A stretch of 64,000 nt of DNA from Mucor racemosus (taxonomy: Eukaryota; Mucoromycota; Mucoromycetes; Mucorales; Mucoraceae), in assembly GCA_027405735.1 (NCBI GenBank), contig JAPEHQ010000012.1, forward strand, positions 1,798,001-1,862,000, in the 5' to 3' direction. A program made the translations under genes and the position numbers. Shown one piece after another: positions 56,580 to 64,000 of the stretch (its first letter is position 1; the number at the start of each line of letters is the position of its first letter). Below the pieces are notes generated by a model. The model saw nothing but the letters and a program-made list of their open reading frames with translations. It was not told the origin of the DNA and ran no database searches.

Positions 56580-58830
56580 ATTAATATAAATTGGGTGCAT
56601 TATGCTACCTATTCCTGAATTTATTCTAGATCTCATGAAAACTCAAAAACACGTAAAATTTATTGCTTTTTCTTGAAAAATGGGTCTCACTTTTCATCCC
56701 TGCTCTACTTTTTTCTTTCATTAAATAACATCAAGAAAAAATCATATACCAATGTACCTGAGATGTTCAACTTTAATCCAAGAATGAGTATCCGGAAATA
56801 TCCTACTTTTTGCAGTTGGTATTGATTTTTCAGTGCTAATGTTTCAGATTTTTACGCGTATTTCACTGCTATAAATCAAATATTTGGAGGCTCCATATCT
56901 CCAAGAAAAATTAAGATATACTAACACTTTTTGATAATAAAACTTACTTGTTTTAAAGCGCTCTATTACATATTTTAATATAAAAAAATTCTGAACACTT
57001 TTATCTTTTTTTCATTTTTTTGGTATATTTGCAGACAGATTTCAAAATGTTCGTTAAATTGAGCAACGCTTTTTTTACATTTATTTTATCCAGCTCGTTG
57101 AGCTCTCTTAGACCCAATTTAGAGTTCTTCAAAATATTGGTTTTTCGTGGAGATATCCTCAAAAATGTGTACAAAAAGGTGCCTCCATTTCTAGCGTCCA
57201 TTTTCCCCTTGTATACCCTCATCCCAAATTCTGAAACTGAAAAAATTTTGGACAAAAATGTTGTTTTCTCTACGAATAATGCCGCTAGAAAATTTTACAA
57301 TAGCCCGATCGATAGATAATGTTTTTGTGCATCATTTCAGTTTCTTATCTTTTAAATACGCATATAAAAAATGACGTGTATCTTCAGAAAACCTTCAAAA
57401 TTTCAATTGCATTTTGCGCAAAATTTTACGTGAAAAGGTTTTTTAAATTTTATATAAATGGATGCAGAATTTAAAACTGTACAAAAAACATTTAATACGC
57501 TAGGTATACTTACTTTTCAGTTCATGAGCATTTAAACAATTTTGTTTTTTGAATCATTTTTGATCGTTTTTTTCGAATTGATTTTGGAGCCCCGTTATTA
57601 TAGGATTTAAGCTGTGATAAGAATTATTATTTTGATTATCTCGACGAAAAATCAATATTTTTTGCCGAAACAAAAACTCCAGAGTAGCGTAGAGTTAGAC
57701 CTATCTTGTAAGTACAAGAAATTAAGCCTCAGTATAGGTGCTCAATTTTTAATAATAAATTGTAGGTCAAACTTGGTCATTTTTGGTCATTTTTGGTCAA
57801 TATCTGGTATTAATATTTCTATTTTCCGAGAGATATCAATGGATTATGGAGTAAATTTACATGTTCTTTAAAGATTTTACGTGATTCAATTTAATATTGC
57901 GCAAAAGCATTCGAAACCATTTAAAAGTAATCTGAAACCTACTTTTTATAACTGTGGTTAAACTATTTTGTATCAATTGTTTCAGATATTATTTGAAATT
58001 TTTTATAAAATCAAATAATGGCTCAAAATTGAATTTTGAAGTTATACTTAATGCACAGTAGATATAGAAAAACCATATATTAATTTTATTAGCCAACAGC
58101 TGTTTTTGAAGGATTTTTGGACACATTTTTGGAAGAAAAAGTCTTTTCTTCTGCTCAAAAGAAATTTAATCACTGGAAAAATGCTTGAAATCAATGAATA
58201 ATAAATATTGATCCAAATAGGTTGCGAGTTTCAAAATATATACTACAGCTGTAATAGTATTCAGTGATACAATTTTAGCATCCCATTTATTTACTAGTTA
58301 AATCGTAGGAGTCAAGCGCCCACTTTTCCTAGTAGGTTTTATGGATCAGCGGATCATTTTAAAATTAGAAATAGCGCAAAATCAGCTAAACCAGCATAAA
58401 TGTAATGACAACTACTAAATTATTAAGTAAACATCCTCTTTATGTATACTAATCAAAGTTGTAATGCAATGTGTTCAGCCTTCAATTTCTATTTTTCCAA
58501 AAATAAAAAATAAAAAATGCCGGATTTCAGATGTTGATTTAAATAAGTGTAAGCAAATATATACCAGAAAAATTACAGGAAAATCATAAGCTTTTGTCCT
58601 TTGAATGAGTTTCTTTATTATATAGTCTGTAGTTAATAGCCAAGCGGATAGGAGACAGTGTCACCTATTATATACTATTAGGTACTTTTCAAATTTTCAA
58701 AAATGTAAATTTATCATGGAGCTAATTATAAAGCAAAATTTCGAGGCAAGTAGTTGGCCTAAATGCAAAAAAATTTATGGATATGGTTTGCTACCAAATT
58801 TCAAAAAATTCCTCCTTGAGCACTTTCTAA
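56580..58830 (+). repeat. R repeat, copy 4 (about 2.2 kb, uninterrupted)
   Basis: The cleanest R copy, running from GGGTGCATTATGCTACC to about TTTGCTACCAAATTTC. It serves as the empty-site reference for the insertions in copy 2. Inverted motif pair at 57129-57155 and 57635-57664. Opposing short frames (57020-57319 plus; 57001-57255 minus, reading FSVSEFGMRVYKGKMDARN) match those in copy 3. No terminal inverted repeat or target duplication was recognised, so the class is unknown. Confidence 0.75.
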
Positions 58831-60326
58831 ACCATTATTCATAAAACAAATGCGAAATACATCCTATCGCCGATAACTACATCTTATTCAGCCCTATGGT
58901 TGTGTATTTAAATTGTGATATGTTAAAAAGCTTATCAATTGATCACATACACTTTACGAAGGATTTTTTTTTTCGCGTTTATTCATATTTTATTCATATT
59001 TTTATATAGTGAATTCAAAGAATGTTTACTCAGTATTTAGCAAATTGTAATATGTCGAGAATTATTTGTAAATCATGTACTTAATTTTTTATTTGCAAAT
59101 TCGTACAAATTCTATGTAAAATCCTTATCAAAACCATTACATTTTCAAGTTTTGCCAAGGAAATAAATGAAATTTGAGAAATTCTGTACATTTTTGACTT
59201 CGAAATAGCATATACTGTATTATATGAAGTTTTGTTGTTAGCGCCTAAAATTCAATTTAGCGATTTGAAGCGATTTTAACGTATGATCACAGGGTTAAAA
59301 AGCAATTTTTTGTTGCATTTTTTATTATCCTGAAAATGTGGAAAAAAGATGTAGCAAACAAATATAATGTTTTAGAAATAATATGGGCTATTGTAGATCT
59401 TCAGAAATTGCTAAAAAGTACACGAAAAAATTCCTTAAGAGGCTAATTTGCTAATGGTTTTAGCTATAAATTGGAATCAAAAGACATATTTCTTCAAATC
59501 AGATCAATTTGGATCTACAAATTATTACTAAATCCAAACTCTTAATATTGAACTAGTAATTGGTTAAATACTTGGTATTGCCAGTCGCTCAAACCGTCCA
59601 ATATGTATGTATGTAACATGTGCATATTTTCTATTAGGTAACTGCATGTAAGATTGCAAACCCGTTTTGTTATTCGATATATTATACAATTAAACTTTTA
59701 AACATACAGCAAAAAAAAAGTTGATATAACATCATATGAAGGAGTATATCTTGCTTTTTCAATCATAAATCTTATCATTTAAAAGTATTCATCTAGAAAA
59801 ATAAAATAAAATGTGCGCTCACATTCTGGTAACAAAAGGTTGATATTAGTTTAAATTGACATAATCAGTTAGTTGAAAATATCGATATTTTAAATAGGGA
59901 GAATTTTTTTTTTGTGCGTTATTTTTATGATAGAAAAAGTGCACTAGTGGAATTGTTGTGTAGTACATTGTTCGGGCGCAAACTTATCTCGATTATTGCC
60001 CGGAGTTTTGCTATATAAATTATAACATTACACATTTGATTTCATGTACACGGTAGTAAAGACATCTAATTCAAGATTAAATTATTTAAAAAATTAAAGG
60101 GGAAACTATTTAACTAGAATTTATGCCATCAAACAAACAAAATTACTGCTTAAAAGTCCAAATAAGAAAATATACAAACAGCGCATCGATTTCTTAATTG
60201 CAAGTGAATACTCTTGCTTTTTATAGTAACAATGATGAAACACACGTTCTATATTATAATTAAAGTATTATTCTTTAATCGATTAGATAAATATACTTTT
60301 TTTCTCTGTTTTTCTTTCTTTAAAAA
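58831..60326. other. Intergenic, no gene recognised
   Basis: About 1.5 kb of AT-rich DNA with scattered stops in all frames. The last 30 bases before the RhoGEF start are pyrimidine-rich (TTTTTTTCTCTGTTTTTCTTTC). Confidence 0.35.
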
Positions 60327-61776
60327 ATGTCCAAGCTAAATGAATTAACAATTATAGAAGATGATCAAAGTAGCCCATATCATCATCAAGGCGCATATAA
60401 AAATGACTTTTCATTACCATCACCTACATCCAATTACAATGACGCAGAGATATCTGCCGATATCGAAAATAGCTATATTCAGCAAAATCTACCTGTGAGA
60501 CGCCAAAGTCTTATTGTATACCACGATAAATTAAGAAGCGAAAATTTATTGAAACAACAACAATCAGAACCACAATCAGAACCCCAATCACCTGAACGAC
60601 GTTCAAGTCTCAGTTTTCCTGCTGCAGTAGCAGCTACTACTGAAGAAAGAAAATGTAGATTATACAATAGTAAATCATTGAGTGCAATACATAATAAAAA
60701 TGAAGAATACCGGAAAAGCCGAATGCCAAATCCCCCATTAAGTATAGAAATCACACATCCAGATTCATCGATTACTACCACAACTACTCCAGTAACAATG
60801 TCATCTTCAATTAGTAGTAGTAGTAATACAAGTCCATTTGAATTATCTATGGATACATTATTTGAAGAAGATCGTCAGCCATCTCTTCCTCTTCAACAAC
60901 AACAACAGCAGCAACAACCACGACAGTCGATTCCAAGATTTATTGGTAATAATTAAAAATATTCCTCATGATAGGAGGAGAAAATGTATAATAATCTAAC
61001 GATCTTAAAATTTCATATATACATATATATATATATATAAAAGGCCTCCTGAGACCAAGTAAATCAGAAACAATATACAATAATAAGAAAAATGACAAAC
61101 TAACAACTCCAGTTGATATCAATCAATCAAGTTCATTGTCGCATTCATGGAACGATAATATGTCTCAGCCTTTATCGAGGTTAAGAAACGTATTTTCTCG
61201 GCTACAAACTAATACAGCCAGTGTTAATCCAAATAACTCACTTAATGCTGTTAAGCCATCCACATCAACATCAAAACGTATGTCAATGCAGGTCATTGAA
61301 GCTAAAAAGAAAAAGAGAATATCAACTTCTTTAAAAAGCGCAGATGATAAATCGAGAAAGAAAAAGACGGTCGCAAACATTTACACTGCTTTATTATCAC
61401 ATGTTTCAAAAGAATTTCTAAAGCGTATGCAGATCTCAGCTATTGCATTCAAAGATGGAATTCAATATCATGATGTGTTTCATGGTGCTGAAGCTGTGGT
61501 AAGCAGTACAAAAGCTATATTTTATAAATTTAAGATGCTTATATGATGTTTTCAGAACTGTATTTTAGATTTACTTTGTACAAGTGATCGTAATTTAGCT
61601 TTATTAGTGGGCCGAGCATTAGAAAGTCAAGGTCTATTTCATCATGTTAATTATGACTACAGATTAAGGGATTCAGATGCAGAATTATATCAATTTCAAT
61701 ATTTACAATCGCAACAAGATACCCCTACTTACGGTGGCAGGCCACCTATCCCATCACAATTTGTTTCTTCTAATTC

Positions 61777-61810
<34 letters not shown>

Positions 61811-63283
61811 CCCAACAAATTGTTATCACTAAAAAAGTCCAACCGGAGGAACGGTACGATTATCACTTATTAACGTATTTACATACTAAACCTAATTTAA
61901 CCCTATTAGCTCCATCTGTCTGCGAAACATTACCGGTGAATGGCGTTTTTTCTGTGTTAACTGATTGTTATTCACCCACATGTAGCAGAAAAAGCCCATG
62001 TTATAGCATTAGTTGTCCTCGTATGATGTCAAAAAAGAAAAAGAGCATTCAACGGCCTCTTAGTTCACAATTTCTTCGAACAGATCAAGAGGTAACTTAA
62101 GAATATTACACAGCATTAACAACAACATTTATTGATTGAAATCCGTAGAAGCATTTAAGATCTTTATGGAGACATTCAGTGCCCAGAAATATAGTTTTGG
62201 GAACTAATGATATTGAACAAAAACGCCAAGAATGTATATATGAACTTATTTATACAGAAGAGGATTTCACAAGAGATATGCATTATGTGCAAGATGTAAT
62301 AAATTATATAGTAACACACGTATTCTATATATATCTGAGTGCTGATCTCCTTTCTTTTATTATCATGTTAGTTTTGGATAGAACCCCTATTGAATAATGA
62401 CATCATACCGATAGATCGAAGACATCAATTCATTACAGATGTATTCTGGAATTTAGCTGATATAGAACGTATCAGCATGGCATTATCAAGGGATTTAACC
62501 TCAAGACAAGATAAACATTCAGTCATTCCAAGTATTGGTGATATTTTATTAGAACATGTTCAAGGATTTGAGCCTTTTGTGATTTATGGTGCACATCAAA
62601 TCGTTGGAAAACACAAGTATGAGTTGGAAAAGAAAAAGAACGCCAAATTTCTTCAATTTGCACAAACTCTGGAAAGACAGCCTGAATCTCGTAGACTGGA
62701 TTTGAACGGTTACCTCACTAAACCTACATCAAGATTAGGCAGATATAACCTTTTATTAACCACAATTCATCATTTAACACCCAAAGATCATCAAGACTAC
62801 GTTAATATCCCTAAGGTTATTGATGTGATAACTGATTTCATGGTTCAATTGAACAAACAAGTTGGTCTGTCAGACAATTCTTTTCATTTAGAGTTGATTT
62901 CCTCACGTATCACTTTTAACAAAGGAGCTATTGTAAGCTTTCCATATGCATTAATAATCTATTATGCCTGCTAATGTTTTGTTGAATAGAACCTGGATTT
63001 ACTGGACCCAAAACGACAGCTTTTAATGCGTGGAAAAATGAAACGAGCAAATCAAAACAACAGCAAAAGTCTTTATTCAGCAGCTACATCTCCCATCATT
63101 GAGAACACAAATATCGATATACAATTGTTTCTATTTGATAATTATCTCGTATTTTGCAAGATAAAAAACCAAGACAGCATTGATTACTACAAAATATATC
63201 AAAAGCCGATTCCACTTGCATTTTTGACAACCTTTATACCCTTTCACAATGCAATGAAATCGAAAATAGTCAACAACAACAAC

Positions 63284-63321
<38 letters not shown>

Positions 63322-63562
63322 CAACAACAACAACACGGTTCCAGATACCAACAACAATAACAATAATCAACCAAACCAACAGCAAATTGGCTTATTGGCT
63401 GCTACAACAACAGCCGCTGGTTATCCAATTACCTTTGCAAATACCAATGATAACTTATCATCTATAACATTAATTGCATCTACTGAATCAACCAGAAAAT
63501 TATGGTTTGATAAAATCAAAGAAGAACAAGAAAAAATCAAATCAAATCATATTAGTATCTAA
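60327..63562 (+). CDS. Rho guanine-nucleotide exchange factor (DEP-DH-PH, Rom1/2-like)
   Basis: Activates a Rho GTPase, probably Rho1 in wall-integrity signalling. Exons: 60327-60945, 61044-61498, 61556-61853, 61910-62091, 62149-62295, 62372-62932, 62990-63562; 944 aa, phases closing. The N-terminus is Ser/Gln-rich. DEP at about 317-398 (NIYTALLSHVSKEFLKRM, HGAEAVNCILDLLC, RALESQGLFHHV). DH at about 540-740 (KRQECIYELIYTEEDF, FWIEPLLN, LNGYLTKPTSRLGRYNLLL). PH at about 755-935 (LLDPKRQLLMRGKMK, IQLFLFDNYLVFCKIK, RKLWFDKIKEEQ), with a ~25-residue Asn-rich insertion near 847-875. The citron-homology domain that follows PH in Rom2-type GEFs is absent: the frame ends at 63562 soon after PH. Confidence 0.92.
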
Positions 63563-63828
63563 GCCTCTCTTTCTGTATTCATAACGTATAGTGTTACGCT
63601 GCTTTAATCGCGAGCATTATTGTGTTTACAGCAAAAACGCAAAAAAGCCTAATTTGGTCAACTATGAAAACAATGATTTGCCTTTTATATTATCCAAACA
63701 AGTAAAATAAAAAATGTATTTTTCTTTTCAACTTTCAAAAACAAAAAACAAAAAAAAAGTCGAGGCTTTCTTGTTCTTTTCTCTTTCCTTTTTTTTTTTT
63801 TCTTTTCCTTTTTCATATAGTTTTAAAC
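63563..63828. promoter_or_regulatory. Upstream region of the last gene, strong pyrimidine tract
   Basis: A long C/T tract (TCTTTTCTCTTTCCTTTTTTTTTTTTCTTTTCC, about 63774-63809) precedes TTTCATATAG and the ATG at 63829. CATATAG could also be a splice acceptor of a 5'-UTR intron. Confidence 0.4.
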
Positions 63829-64000
63829 ATGTATCCTGCATTCAATCCAACTCCATCCAATTCACCACAATTACCACCAGGTCAAAAAAAGAAGCACAGG
63901 AATCCATTTACGTATTTATTCACAAAGCAATATAAAAGCACACCTACTACTAATCTTTATGGGCAACGACAAGAACAATCAAAGCAAGGTAAATCGTGAT
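63829..64000 (+). CDS. Partial gene, N-terminus only, unknown product
   Basis: Begins MYPAFNPTPSNSPQLPPGQK and continues in frame through HRNPFTYLFTKQYKSTPTTN to SKQ. GGTAAATC near the window end may be a donor (after about 63987). Pro/Ser/Gln-rich N-terminus. Too short to assign. Confidence 0.55.

Noticed and set aside
63131..63385. Ile/Val-rich minus-strand frame
   Set aside because: Complement of the poly-Asn stretch of the RhoGEF PH domain.
1..64000. tRNA, rRNA or CRISPR features
   Set aside because: No cloverleaf-like B-box/A-box pairs, rRNA blocks or regularly spaced repeats were recognised on either strand; a covariance-model scan would settle tRNAs.

Overview
The window looks like nuclear DNA of an early-diverging filamentous fungus, most likely Mucoromycota (Mucorales-like). 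It is strongly AT-rich. Its genes have many short introns of about 50-80 nt with GTAAGT-like donors. The gene set is eukaryotic (Golgi trafficking, RapGAP and RhoGEF signalling, Tdp1), and a chromodomain Ty3/gypsy retroelement is present. Exon structures below were derived by hand from donor/acceptor sites and reading phase. Where the phase closes from ATG to stop, I treat the model as reliable.

Layout. 1-11.1 kb is a transposon graveyard: the 3' part of a chromovirus pol, an inverted duplication carrying a decayed dynein-intermediate-chain-like fragment, a decayed hAT transposase, a hAT-type miniature element holding two nested insertions, and the first copy of an undescribed dispersed repeat (R). 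11.3-17.6 kb is genic: GLO3-type ArfGAP (-), Ysc84/Lsb3-type SH3 protein (+) and a mitochondrial carrier (+) with microexons. 17.6-21.8 kb holds a 1 kb foldback element and a truncated CHL1/DDX11 helicase pseudogene. 21.9-23.5 kb is a cytochrome P450. 24.4-31.2 kb is a second repeat island: an inverted copy of the dynein composite with a hAT MITE inside, four solo LTRs with 5-bp target duplications, and R copy 2. 31.4-38.0 kb is a compact minus-strand run: unknown helical protein, COG4, WDR70. 38.4-39.3 kb is R copy 3. 39.7-56.0 kb is genic on the plus strand: epoxide hydrolase, Lys-rich unknown protein, TDP1, S-formylglutathione hydrolase, small nuclear-type protein, GH17 glucanase, RapGAP protein. 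56.6-58.8 kb is R copy 4. 60.3-63.6 kb is a DEP-DH-PH RhoGEF. A partial gene starts at 63.8 kb.

How the genes relate. COG4 (Golgi tethering) and GLO3 (Arf1 GAP in COPI recycling) act in the same retrograde Golgi route but are 20 kb apart. Ysc84-like protein, RhoGEF, RapGAP and the GH17 wall glucanase all bear on actin, polarity and the cell wall. No operon-like or biosynthetic cluster is evident.

The most novel material is in the repeats. It comprises the ~2.2 kb R family with a conserved inverted motif pair, the gene-fragment-carrying inverted composite, and nested insertions whose empty sites can be read from sister copies in the same window.
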